Assembly (NCBI GenBank): GCA_016458225.1
Contig: JAEMGR010000034.1
Coordinates: 62,001 to 126,000 of the forward strand
Source of the DNA: Myxococcaceae bacterium JPH2
GTDB lineage: Bacteria; Myxococcota; Myxococcia; Myxococcales; Myxococcaceae
Reading direction: 5' to 3'
Length of the DNA: 64,000 bases
Shown here: piece by piece, positions 27,301 through 41,039 of the stretch
Numbering within the stretch: position 1 is the first letter of the stretch
How the letters are laid out: the number at the start of each line of letters is the position of its first letter
The notes under the pieces: model-generated
Database searches by the model: none
What the model was told of the DNA's origin: nothing
Seen by the model: only the letters and a program-made list of their open reading frames with translations
Program-made: the position numbers and the translations under genes

Positions 27301-28324
27301 AATCCGAGAGGGAGTCGCCCGCGCTGGAGCCACTGGGCGCAGCCGCCTCGGAGCCGAATGAAGCGCCACCGTGCGCGTCGGCTCCCTGCTTGGATCCGGA
27401 AGCCGAGTCGCGCTCGGGACTCAGCCCCCCAGAGGCGTCGGAAGTCGCGTGGCCCGCTGGCCGTGCATCACGCCCCTGCGGCGCATCAGCGCCCGTCGCG
27501 CCCTGAGCGCCATCGCCACCTGCGTCCGCAGTGGGCCCTCGCGCATCGGATGCAGGAGCCGCGTCGGAGCCGCCCGTTCCGCGAACCCGTGAAGGAGCAG
27601 CCCGCGACGCCCCATCACCGATTCCAGTTCCGCGAACCTGCGCATCGGAGGAACGGGCTGCATCCGCGGCACCGGCCGGGCGAACCTGCGCGTCGGAGGC
27701 AGTGCCGGCCCCACCACCGTCTGCCGCCGGTCGCGCGGCTCGCGCCCGCGCCTCCGCGCCAACCCGTCCCGCAGCCGCAGCGGAGCGCGCCTCGAACGCA
27801 GAGGGATGCGCGGCTTCCGGCCGAGCCTGCGGACCAGTCTCGGATGGCACAGCGTCGGGCGGTGGCTCGGCGGGCTTCTCCAGCCCCATGAGGTCCGCGA
27901 AGATGGGCGCGGGCCCTCCGGACACGGCCTGCTGGGCCTGCTCCAGCCACAGCTTCACGCGACCGTCATTCGGCTGGAGCGTCACCGCCTTGCGCAGAAT
28001 CGGCAGCGCCGAGCGATACAGCCCGCGCTGCAACAACACCTCGCCAATGAGGTTGTACGCGTAGGGGTTGTCCTTCTCAATGGCGATGGCCTGATCGAAC
28101 TGCTCCATCGCCTCGGCGGGCCGCCCCAGTTGGATGAGCGCCTTGCCCCACAGCACCCGGCCCACCGTGGAACCCGCGTGGTGCGAGACGCCTTGCGCGC
28201 AGACCTCGATGGCACGCGCGGCTTCCCCTTTTTCCAGCAGGAGCTTGGCGAGCTCGACGAAGACGGAAGAGGTCGGATCCTGCCGGAGGAGCTGCTCGTA
28301 ACGCTCCACCATCGACTTGGCCAT
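24398..28324 (-). CDS. Giant bitopic TPR protein (TPR - disordered - TM - TPR array)
   Basis: A 1308-residue protein with ATG 28324 (MAKSMVERYEQLL). Residues 1-140 form TPRs (EQFDQAIAIEKDNPYAYNLI). Residues ~150-510 are low-complexity Ala/Ser/Gly/Asp/Glu and likely disordered. One TM helix lies at ~537-558 (SAIVATVFVVVSVGAFVAY) after a basic stretch (KRSFLARNGVK). Residues ~600-1290 are about twenty TPR-like helical pairs. Orientation by the positive-inside rule puts the N-terminal TPRs in the cytoplasm and the long array in the periplasm. The topology resembles motility-complex TPR proteins of Myxococcus, but no specific member is recognised. The following membrane protein gene starts one base after its stop. 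Confidence 0.8.
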   Translation of the reverse strand: MAKSMVERYEQLLRQDPTSSVFVELAKLLLEKGEAARAIEVCAQGVSHHAGSTVGRVLWGKALIQLGRPAEAMEQFDQAIAIEKDNPYAYNLIGEVLLQRGLYRSALPILRKAVTLQPNDGRVKLWLEQAQQAVSGGPAPIFADLMGLEKPAEPPPDAVPSETGPQARPEAAHPSAFEARSAAAAGRVGAEARARAARPAADGGGAGTASDAQVRPAGAADAARSSDAQVRGTGIGDGASRAAPSRVRGTGGSDAAPASDARGPTADAGGDGAQGATGADAPQGRDARPAGHATSDASGGLSPERDSASGSKQGADAHGGASFGSEAAAPSGSSAGDSLSDFGGASADGSRDASASNSGDDSSESVDLGGLDDASGPEAREASANAQGGLIPELGNEEAPGGSESLASAGETSPAREASGDSDGLLADLPDASGADSAESSARGGGLLGELPPPEETGARRTVAARAPEPVRASGGKRSLLDDIPDAAEVHAPSGATKVAASAQDTEKLAAKYEQELREKLAKESAKRSFLARNGVKLASAIVATVFVVVSVGAFVAYRARQGGQTLKETLDRTSRLVAQDTRASLDEALKQLDRAHEMDDGSSQAWALTAYVHAILFADHGMAPDERQKALEALEKTGVKEGFPGLMLATNVLVADDRGREPARRALLASTDESTELHALAGSLLLAAKDEKKALERFDRALKASPTNVRALVSLGGYYLASEDHPQALEMFRRAREVSPEHPAARIGMAESRLALEQELDEALADVAPLATDTRLPAALQARQQLVQGQLLSALGRYDEARTLLSRGAQGPKAFDFQQALGAASRAAGKLDIAQQAYEAALKLQPKSEDAREGLGRTLLDRDREREALQRLEPDGGRKVSLVRGAAYARLGDWKHARAELARTRVNDRYSPEAIAWLALADAADGNGAQAREVLEKALAALKRPRNDMRVALGQVYWRERALDKAQTQFEEAMKNPREYEAACSLGRLLLSRGLPDMALAPLTKAVERNGAHGEARDALGRTLLALGRAPEALKQFETWQLDNPGNAAAHKGFALALYQLGRRKDADGAVGRAVKLAPDDAEGQRIRAAILFAAGDGAGGFAALERSNKLDPKDPETFCEIAQAFLRQGNVDNAEAAFAAARREGPDVACGRVGELYAQVPAGGRAAARTLQDLADKAPSVADKAFAQTTIARVQLGAGAVKEARAAADEAVKLAPFTGRGYLALGLVALKQRQEAPAKEALLKAVELEPTDGLAHLALADLLVHEPSELARAVDAYEAFLRLAGGSSEASRVKKALPILKRKAAK

Positions 28325-28415
28325 GTTCGGTCGCGACTCCGGTGCTCGTGCGGGGGAGCAGGACCATAGCACCGAGCCCCTCGTCCGGTGCGAGGGCCAG
28401 GTGTAGCCTCGGCCC

Positions 28416-28835
28416 GTGAATCGCCTGCCCGTCCTCGTCCTCGCGCTCCTCCTCGGTGGGGCCTGTGCCCACACTTCCAAGAAGGCCAACCCGGAGACCC
28501 TCAAGCCCACCGTGGAGGCCTTCCACGAGAACATCCGCTGGAGGAACTTCCGCAACGTCTCCCGAATCCTCGTCCCCGAGCGCCGCGACGCCTTCGAGCG
28601 CGCCCGCCGCGAACACCAGGACGACCGGGACCTCACCATCACCGACTACGAAATCGAGGACGTGAAGCTCTCCGAGGACGGCCAGCGCGCCACCGTGCGC
28701 AGCACCATCCAGTGGATGCGCCTGCCCTCGGCCTCCGCGCACACGGACACCGTCACCTCGGAGTTCATCTTCCGCGACGGTGCGTGGCTGCTGGAGCGAC
28801 AGGAGTCCGGCCCGTTCGAGGGCGAGCTCCCCTAG
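28416..28835 (+). CDS. Predicted lipoprotein of unknown function
   Basis: A 139-residue protein with GTG start at 28416 and a lipoprotein signal peptide ending in lipobox LGGAC (Cys 17). The mature part looks like a small alpha+beta fold (VEAFHENIRWRNF, then strands LTITDYEIEDVKL and RATVRSTIQWMRL), similar in pattern to NTF2-like or SnoaL-like lipoproteins. The role is unknown. It is divergent from the giant TPR gene (91-bp gap). The stop codon touches the U-run end of the candidate sRNA transcribed from the opposite strand. Confidence 0.7.
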   Translation: MNRLPVLVLALLLGGACAHTSKKANPETLKPTVEAFHENIRWRNFRNVSRILVPERRDAFERARREHQDDRDLTITDYEIEDVKLSEDGQRATVRSTIQWMRLPSASAHTDTVTSEFIFRDGAWLLERQESGPFEGELP

Positions 28836-28879
28836 AAAAGAAACCGCCCACCGTCTCGGGGCCGGCCGAGGCGGTGGGC
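28836..28879 (-). terminator. Rho-independent terminator of the candidate sRNA
   Basis: On the minus strand the arms GCCCACCG (28879-28872) and CGGTGGGC (28853-28846) form an 8-bp stem, with a further CTCGG/CCGAG pairing inside. GGTTTCTTTT follows directly. On the plus strand no T-run follows, so it acts mainly leftward, although the hairpin could slow rightward transcription from the lipoprotein gene. Confidence 0.8.
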
Positions 28880-28962
28880 GTCGAGGGTTCCCCCATGGAA
28901 CCCTCTACCAGGGTGGCCCGTCGACGCTGTGCTGCCAGCCCGCGTCGTCGTGCCTTCTTGCC
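28836..28962 (-). ncRNA. Candidate sigma-54-dependent small RNA, ~127 nt
   Basis: Reading leftward from the sigma-54 promoter at 28974-28988, a transcript starting near 28962 would run to about 28836. It contains three stem-loops: SL1 with a 6-bp stem (28922-28927 pairing with 28942-28947), SL2 with a perfect 9-bp stem GAGGGTTCC/GGAACCCTC and 5-base loop (28883-28905), and SL3, a GC-rich terminator stem (28846-28879) followed by GGTTTCTTTT in the transcript sense. There is no convincing reading frame. Size and promoter type recall Pxr of Myxococcus xanthus, but Pxr is reported beside a GNAT acetyltransferase gene and no such gene is here, so this looks like a separate RNA. Expression is predicted, not shown. 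Confidence 0.72.
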
Positions 28963-28973
28963 TGGCTCCTAGA

Positions 28974-28988
28974 GCAATGCAGGTGCCA
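28974..28988 (-). promoter_or_regulatory. Sigma-54 (-24/-12) promoter
   Basis: The minus strand reads TGGCAC-CTGCA-TTGCT, matching the sigma-54 consensus TGGCAC-N5-TTGCW with the exact GG to GC spacing. The flanking T before TGGCAC also fits. A start point 12 bases beyond the -12 C falls at about 28962. It points into the hairpin-rich region ending at the terminator at 28836, not into a protein gene. Confidence 0.8.
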
Positions 28989-29044
28989 ACTGCCCGCGCG
29001 CGTCCGCGTCCTCGGGCCTGCTTCCGGAAATCGGGCACTTGCGC

Positions 29045-29136
29045 CTGTCAGCCCCCCGACATCCCCCTGCCCCGCGTGACATGCCTGTCAGAGCCCGCCA
29101 ACGCTGTCATCCCCTCGGGACTGACAGGGCTGTCAG
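29045..29136 (-). promoter_or_regulatory. CTGTCAG/TGACA motif array upstream of the sigma-54 promoter
   Basis: Six TGTCA/TGACA elements occur in 92 bases: CTGTCAG at 29045, TGACA at 29077, CTGTCAG at 29085, CTGTCA at 29104, CTGACAG at 29121 and CTGTCAG at 29130. The last two form the perfect dyad CTGACAGGGCTGTCAG. They lie about 83-174 bases upstream of the predicted start at 28962, where NtrC-like enhancer-binding proteins usually bind. The remaining sequence between 28990 and 29165 holds no gene. Confidence 0.6.
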
Positions 29137-29165
29137 GGCCCCCTCGGACTTCTCAAGCCCCAGGG

Positions 29166-30089
29166 TCACTCGCCCAGGACGGAGCGGATGGTGTCCCGCA
29201 TCGAGTGGCGCGGCTTCCAGTGGATGTCCTTCACCCACCGGGAGCCATCCACGGCGCACAGGAACTGGATGTGGTCCAGCTCCGGCGGCGGGAAGCTGGC
29301 CAGCCGGTAGCGGAACAGCAGGCCCAGCAGCGGGCGCGCCACGGGATGCGGCACGGGCAGCGGGGTATTGCCCAGCTCGCGCATCACCGAGGACAGGGGC
29401 ACCTCGCCCGGCCCCACGACGTTGTAGACGCCGCGCAGCTCGGGCTGGAGGGCGGCGACCATGGCGCGCGCCACGTCCTCCACATGGATGAGCTGCACCA
29501 TGGGGTCGAAGCCCGCGAGCGTCCACGGGTGGCGCAGCCGCAGGTAGTTGGACGGCGCGTTCTTGATGGTGGGCCCGACGATGTGGACGGGCCTGAGAAT
29601 CACCGTCTCGATGTCCGGGTGCTTCCAGAAGAAGCCATGCGCGAGCATGTCCACTTCGATGAGGTCGCGCACGCCGGAGAACCGGCTGGCCGCCATCAGC
29701 GGCGCGTCCTCGGTGAGGAAGTTGGAGTTGTCCGGACTGGGGCCGTAGACGTTGGCCGAGGACAGCACCACGACCTTCTTCACCCCGTACTTGGCGCAGT
29801 ACTCGAGCAGCCGCGTGGTGCCCACCACGTTGAACGAGTGGTGCTCCTCCTCGCTCATCCGGGGGTCATGCATGATGCCCATGTGGATGACGGCGCGGAC
29901 GTCGTTCTTGCGAAAGACGTCCTCGGCCTTCTTCTTGCGAAGGTCGAGCTGGTACATCTCGACGTCCTTCGGCCGCCCCAGGAAGGGACGCCGGTCGATG
30001 CCGATGATGCGCTCCTGCTTGTGGAGGAGCTTCGCGAGGGTGCGGCCGAGGTTTCCGCTGATGCCCGTGACGACGACGGCGGGTCTCAT
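29166..30089 (-). CDS. NAD-dependent epimerase/dehydratase-like (extended SDR, degenerate catalytic motif)
   Basis: A 307-residue extended SDR. The NAD-binding loop VVTGISGNLGRTLA is at the N-terminus, GIDRR follows as the second cofactor strand, and VLSSANVYGP corresponds to the catalytic Ser/Thr strand. Where YxxxK is expected, the sequence reads FSGVRDLIE, so both Tyr and Lys seem replaced (Phe and Arg). The fold and cofactor site are intact, so it may bind NAD(P) without normal epimerase chemistry. It is the last gene of the leftward 34.1-29.2 kb run and lies 37 bp from the acyltransferase gene. Confidence 0.8.
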   Translation of the reverse strand: MRPAVVVTGISGNLGRTLAKLLHKQERIIGIDRRPFLGRPKDVEMYQLDLRKKKAEDVFRKNDVRAVIHMGIMHDPRMSEEEHHSFNVVGTTRLLEYCAKYGVKKVVVLSSANVYGPSPDNSNFLTEDAPLMAASRFSGVRDLIEVDMLAHGFFWKHPDIETVILRPVHIVGPTIKNAPSNYLRLRHPWTLAGFDPMVQLIHVEDVARAMVAALQPELRGVYNVVGPGEVPLSSVMRELGNTPLPVPHPVARPLLGLLFRYRLASFPPPELDHIQFLCAVDGSRWVKDIHWKPRHSMRDTIRSVLGE

Positions 30090-30126
30090 GTGCCCGCCGT
30101 CTTAACATCACCGCCGGTCCGGGCGC

Positions 30127-30981
30127 TCACCAGAAGACGCCTCGGCGCTCCTTGAGGCCCTGGTGGAGCATGGCCTGGATGGCGGCCTTCACGGTGCGGA
30201 CCTTCTTGTCCAGCTCGCTGTCCTCGTCATCCGCCCGGCCGGTGAAGCGCAGCGGGTCCCCGAAGTAGATGCGGTACTTGGTGGGCAGCGGGATGGGCAG
30301 CCCCGTCGGGGTGATGGGGAACGAGGGGAACCCCAGGAGCTTGGCCAGGGGCTTGAGGTCCATCAGCGCGGGGGCCTGCTCCTCGGCGCCGACGACGGCG
30401 ATGGGGACGATGGGCGTGTCCGTCTCCAGCGCCAGCCGCATGAACCCCAGACCGAACTCCTGGAGCTGGTAGCGCTGGGGCCACAGCTTGTTGATGCCGC
30501 GCGCGCCCTCGGGGAAGACGAGGATGGCCTCGCCGGCCTCCAACAGCCGCCGGCAGTTCTCCGGCGTCCCGACAATCTGGCCCACGCGGGCCATGAAGGT
30601 GGAGACGTACGGGAGCGACGGCACCCACTTCTCCACCATGCTGCGGATGGCGCGGGGCGGCTGGGCCTCCACCATGAGCGAGATGCCAATCATCGCGCCG
30701 TCCATCGGCAACTGCCCCGAGTGGTTGGACACGAGTAGCACGCGCCCGCTGGGAATCCGGTCGGCCCCGTAGGCCTCCACGCGGAAGTAGTGGCGGTACA
30801 GCCACAGGAACGGAGCGATGGCGGCCAGGCTGTAGTCCAGGTTGAACCCGAACGGGTCCACGCCGTACTCGTTCTCCGTGCGAGCCAGGGCCTGGAGCTG
30901 CTGCTGCTGCTCGGTCCCGGCCATGCGCTCGGTCCAGCCGCGCAGACCCTTCTTCACCTTGTCGCTGAAGCGCTCCAGCAT
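30127..30981 (-). CDS. PlsC-like lysophospholipid acyltransferase
   Basis: A 284-residue acyltransferase. The acceptor motif is VSNHSGQLPMDGAMIG, with His and Asp separated by six residues as in the NHSGxxPxD subfamily and not the usual HX4D. The second motif is FPEGARGINK, and VPIAVVGAEEQAP forms the P-loop-like motif IV region. No TM helix is strong, so it is probably a peripheral membrane enzyme that transfers an acyl group to a lipid or glycolipid. It lies in the envelope gene run, consistent with acylating a cell-surface lipid. Confidence 0.83.
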   Translation of the reverse strand: MLERFSDKVKKGLRGWTERMAGTEQQQQLQALARTENEYGVDPFGFNLDYSLAAIAPFLWLYRHYFRVEAYGADRIPSGRVLLVSNHSGQLPMDGAMIGISLMVEAQPPRAIRSMVEKWVPSLPYVSTFMARVGQIVGTPENCRRLLEAGEAILVFPEGARGINKLWPQRYQLQEFGLGFMRLALETDTPIVPIAVVGAEEQAPALMDLKPLAKLLGFPSFPITPTGLPIPLPTKYRIYFGDPLRFTGRADDEDSELDKKVRTVKAAIQAMLHQGLKERRGVFW

Positions 30982-31052
30982 GGCGGCTGTTTAACACCAC
31001 CCGCCCGCGCACCGGGAGAGGCCCTGTCGGGCACGCCACGTTTCCTGGGGCT

Positions 31053-31997
31053 CTAGAGCGTGGGCGCGAGCCGCTCCGCCACGACCTTCAAGGTGACGAC
31101 GTCGAAGTCCGCCTTGAGCCAGCGGAACACCTCGAGCAGCCGCTCCTGCTTCGGGGCCGCGGGTACGCGCAAGTCCCTCTGCTGCCGGGTCAGCTCGGGC
31201 GGGATGCCGTCCGCCGCGGACAGCACGTCCACGCCGTGCAGCTCGAAGTTGAAGAACGCCTCGCGCTGGAGGGCGCGGTAGGTCGAGCGCAGGACGGGGC
31301 GCGGGAGCGTGGCGGCGAACGTGCCGATGAACGGAAAGCGAACGCCCGGCGTCACCGCCATGGGCAGCTCCAGCACCGCGCCCGAGCCTCGCTGGTAGGG
31401 CCGCGCCGGGTCCGGACGGTACGGCACGCGCGGCGCCAAGAGCACCCGAGGCGTGTCCAGCACGGACCGGGACGGACGCCCCAGCACGGCCAGCGCCCCC
31501 ATCACCGCCGCCTTGGCCGCGTAGTACGGCGCGGCCGGAAAGGCCGACGAGCCATACCGGTACCCCTGCGCGACGGTGGCCGCGTACAGGTCCGGGCTGA
31601 GCGTGTACCCCGGCGCGCGAAACCCCGACGGGCGCTCACCCGTGGCGCGGGTGATGAGCGCGTCCGCTCGGGCAAGGTCCGCCTGGATGGCCTCCGCGCC
31701 CCGACGGCTCAGCGCATAGTCATGCGAGTAACTGTGGCTGGCCACCTCGATGCCGCCCGCGTGGCTTTGGCGCATGCCCTCGGCGGCGGCGAGGTCCGTC
31801 TCCAGGTCCTCGCCGATGACGAAGAACGTCCCGGGAGCGCCCACCGTGGCCAGCAGCTCGCGGAAGCGCGGCACCGCCACCGCGTGCACCAACGAGCGGG
31901 CGCGCGCATCCAGCAGGGACTCCGGCAACCCATGGATGCGGCAGTAGTGCGGCAGCGAGTCCAGGTCGACGGAGATGGACGCCAGCCGTTCCGCCAT
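31053..31997 (-). CDS. Polysaccharide deacetylase (NodB-type) family protein
   Basis: A 314-residue cytoplasmic-looking NodB homology protein with ATG 31997 preceded by GAGGGGC. Motif 1 is SVDLDSL (first Asp pair), motif 2 the metal-binding HSYSHDY, motif 3 GFRAPGYTLSP, and a late motif FELHGVDVL. The absence of a signal peptide suggests action on a lipid-linked sugar inside the cell, as in PssA/ArnD-like deacetylases, rather than on finished cell-wall polymer. It sits between a family 2 glycosyltransferase and an acyltransferase. Confidence 0.82.
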   Translation of the reverse strand: MAERLASISVDLDSLPHYCRIHGLPESLLDARARSLVHAVAVPRFRELLATVGAPGTFFVIGEDLETDLAAAEGMRQSHAGGIEVASHSYSHDYALSRRGAEAIQADLARADALITRATGERPSGFRAPGYTLSPDLYAATVAQGYRYGSSAFPAAPYYAAKAAVMGALAVLGRPSRSVLDTPRVLLAPRVPYRPDPARPYQRGSGAVLELPMAVTPGVRFPFIGTFAATLPRPVLRSTYRALQREAFFNFELHGVDVLSAADGIPPELTRQQRDLRVPAAPKQERLLEVFRWLKADFDVVTLKVVAERLAPTL

Positions 31998-32011
31998 GCG
32001 CCGCCCCTCGC

Positions 32012-32722
32012 TCAGGTCCCGCGGATGCGGATGACGTAGACCAGCTTGCCCACGTTCTTGAGCACGTTGGGCACGCGCCGGAACAGGTGGATGGAGGGCT
32101 GGCGCTTCTCGTGGAGCTGGATGGGGATCTCCACCACGTTCAGGCCCTCTCGCCAGGCGCGGACGACGAACTCGCTGGCGAAAACGTCCATGTCCACGAC
32201 GCACTTCTGGATGACGGGCAGCAGCGCCTCGCGACGAAACGCCTTGAGGCCGTGCGTGTCCGTGCCCTGGAAGCCCAGCGTCACCTTCAAGAGCTTGTTG
32301 TGCACCCGCGTGGCCGCGCGACGGATGAGGGGCCGCTGGTCGCTGGCGCCCTTGGCCGCCTTCGAGCCCACCACCATGTCCGCCTCACCGCGCTCCAGGC
32401 GAGGCAGCGCCGAGTCGTAGAACGAGAGGTCGCACAGGTCGATCTCATCGCAGACGACGTAGGTGCCACGGGCCAGCAGGATGCCCGCCTTCAGCGCGAC
32501 GCCATAGTTGGGCCGCTCCGAGTGGAACCACCGCATCCGCGGGTTCTTCGCGCACAGCTCCTCGAGGATGGCCGGCGTCGCGTCGCGCGAGCCGTTCTCC
32601 GCGAAGATGATTTCGTAGTCGAGCCCGCGCGCATCCAGGCCCTGGCGCAGCTCTTCCGCCGCCTGGGTGATGATGGACTCTTCGTTGTAGACCGGGATGA
32701 CGACGGAAAGGTACGGGGCCAT
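32012..32722 (-). CDS. Family 2 glycosyltransferase
   Basis: A 236-residue GT2/GT-A protein: LSVVIPVYNEESII at the N-terminus, ENGSRDAT as the nucleotide-sugar contact, CDEIDLCD where the usual DxD would lie, and RPLIRRAATRVHNKLLK with GTDTHGLKAFRREAL. It resembles dolichol-phosphate-mannose-synthase-like enzymes with no C-terminal TM helices, so it probably charges a polyprenyl carrier. It ends 14 bp before the deacetylase start. Confidence 0.85.
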   Translation of the reverse strand: MAPYLSVVIPVYNEESIITQAAEELRQGLDARGLDYEIIFAENGSRDATPAILEELCAKNPRMRWFHSERPNYGVALKAGILLARGTYVVCDEIDLCDLSFYDSALPRLERGEADMVVGSKAAKGASDQRPLIRRAATRVHNKLLKVTLGFQGTDTHGLKAFRREALLPVIQKCVVDMDVFASEFVVRAWREGLNVVEIPIQLHEKRQPSIHLFRRVPNVLKNVGKLVYVIRIRGT

Positions 32723-32808
32723 GTGTCAGGGGCGGGCGGAAAGGGGCGGGACCTAGCACGGCCCGCGACACCCGTCGACAGGACTCGCGCCAGGAGCGTT
32801 CGCCGGCG

Positions 32809-34122
32809 TCAGCGGTTCAGCGTCCGAGCGACAGCGCGCCCGGCCAGGATGGCGTCCTCCATGGACGAATACTCCCACTGCCCGTAGCGGCCCGCCGTGT
32901 GGATGCCCGCCTGGTCGAGGAAGCGAACCACCTCACTCTTCGCCGGGCCATACGCGTCGTCGTAGAGCACGTAGGCGTTGGGAATCTCACGCGCGCGGGC
33001 GAACAGGATGTCGTCCGCGGAGTGGATCATCTGCGAGCGCAGCAGGTCCTCCACCGCCTTCGCCTCGGCGTCCGCCAGCGACAGGCTCCCGTGGTGGCTG
33101 TACTCGACGGAGAACGTCGCGGTGTCCGGCGGCGCCAGCGGCGCGAACACGGCGGAGGGCGAGCCGATGCGGTAGCTGTGGAACTCCGACTCGGGCAGGT
33201 AGATCCAATGCCACGGCTGCCGGTTGGCCCCGCGCGCGGCGACGCAGACGTAGGTCACGGTGGTGGCGCGCAGCTGCTTCGCCGCGGCCTGCACTGACTC
33301 CGGCACTCCGGAGCCGCCCTTCGCCAGCAGTTGCACCAACCCGGGCAGCGAGATGGAGGACACCAGGCTCGCGTAGCCCAGCGAGCGCCCGTCCGACAGC
33401 GCCACCGTCTTCGCCTTCCAATCGATGGAGACCGGCTCGGTGTGGACACTCAGCTCGCCGCCCTTCAGGTGGCGGAGCATCGCGCGGGCCAGGCTCTCGA
33501 TGCCGCCCTCGCGCGGATACAGGAACGACGCGTTGTAGCCGAGCGCATCGCTGCCGCTGCCGAGCGCCCCGTCCACGACCTCCTTGAGCGTGGGCCTGGG
33601 GACGAAGCGGCCCACCCACGCGGCGGACAGCTCGCGCGGGTGCACGGTCCAGAGCTTCTGGTTGTACGGAACCATGAAGTTCCGGGCGAAGCCCTCGCCC
33701 ATGTAGCGGAGGATGAACTCCTCGAAGTTGCGCGGATCCCGCTCGCGCAGCTCACGGCCCTTCTCGCCGTAGATGGCCTCCACGTAGCCCACGAGGTTCT
33801 CGGCGACGACTTCAGCTGGGAGGCCGTGCGTATTCACCTGGTAGGGGAAGCGCGTGAAGACGCCGCGCGAGAACACGGCCGCCTTGCGCTGGATGCGGAC
33901 CAGCTCGCCGGGCAGCCACAGCGTGTTCACCAGCTCCTGCACCTCGGGGTCGCGCAGGTGGAGCCAGTGGCCGGTGGGGTCGAAGTAACACCCATCGATG
34001 ACCTCGGTCTTGATGAGGCCACCCACGCGGTCGGACCGCTCGATGAGGCGCCATGGGCGCTGAAGGAAGTGGGCGGTGGACAGGCCCGCCAGGCCCGCGC
34101 CGAGGATGACGATGGGGTCCAT
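32809..34122 (-). CDS. FAD-dependent amine oxidase/UDP-galactopyranose-mutase-like protein
   Basis: A 437-residue flavoprotein with the dinucleotide loop VILGAGLAGLSTAHFL and a GGL motif (RVGGLIKTEV). Conserved blocks such as FDPTGHWLHL, FMVPYNQKLWTVHP and GGIESLARAML are typical of protoporphyrinogen-oxidase/UGM-related proteins in glycan clusters. The final GRYGQWEYSSMEDAILAG is the C-terminal FAD-contact segment. It is the first gene of the leftward glycan/lipid run. The substrate is unknown. A 7-bp stem hairpin (34142-34162) lies in its upstream region. Confidence 0.8.
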   Translation of the reverse strand: MDPIVILGAGLAGLSTAHFLQRPWRLIERSDRVGGLIKTEVIDGCYFDPTGHWLHLRDPEVQELVNTLWLPGELVRIQRKAAVFSRGVFTRFPYQVNTHGLPAEVVAENLVGYVEAIYGEKGRELRERDPRNFEEFILRYMGEGFARNFMVPYNQKLWTVHPRELSAAWVGRFVPRPTLKEVVDGALGSGSDALGYNASFLYPREGGIESLARAMLRHLKGGELSVHTEPVSIDWKAKTVALSDGRSLGYASLVSSISLPGLVQLLAKGGSGVPESVQAAAKQLRATTVTYVCVAARGANRQPWHWIYLPESEFHSYRIGSPSAVFAPLAPPDTATFSVEYSHHGSLSLADAEAKAVEDLLRSQMIHSADDILFARAREIPNAYVLYDDAYGPAKSEVVRFLDQAGIHTAGRYGQWEYSSMEDAILAGRAVARTLNR

Positions 34123-34344
34123 GCTCGGGCGGGTCTACCACCTCCCCCCTCTCGCGGGGGAGACGAACGCGCGACGGCTGACTGCGGGTGAACCCGCTCC
34201 CCTGGCCGCTCGGGGGGCTCGAATCGGGACCGAGCGCGTTCTTTCCGGGCTCGAAACGCCTCTGGTAGCCTGCGCACCGCCCCGCGGGAACGTACCGAGC
34301 CCGCCCCACGTGCGCGCGCCAGCCGGTCCCGTCGAAGGAACCCC

Positions 34345-40934
<6,590 letters not shown>

Positions 40935-40958
40935 CGAAAGTCCGATCATCCATCTTGC

Positions 40959-40986
40959 TTGCAACGGGCAAGAAATGAGGTAGAAG
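40959..40986 (+). promoter_or_regulatory. Sigma-70-like promoter of the tRNA cluster
   Basis: TTGCAA (40959-40964) and TAGAAG (40981-40986) are separated by 16 bases, in the gap between serS and the first tRNA-Ser. A start near 40993 would leave a leader of about 47 bases before the tRNA 5' end at 41040. Confidence 0.4.
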
Positions 40987-41039
40987 GGCGGCCCCACGAA
41001 CGCCGTCGGTTCGCGGGGCACCGCCGGCGCAGTTGGTGT

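Noticed and set aside
28836-28962. Identity of the sRNA as Pxr
   Set aside because: Promoter type and size fit, but Pxr is reported beside a GNAT acetyltransferase gene and its seven-cytosine run; neither is here. Not excluded without the reference sequence.
30127-30981. Loss of the acyltransferase catalytic motif (HX6D instead of HX4D)
   Set aside because: The NHSGxxPxD form is found in a PlsC-like subfamily, and the FPEGARG motif is intact.
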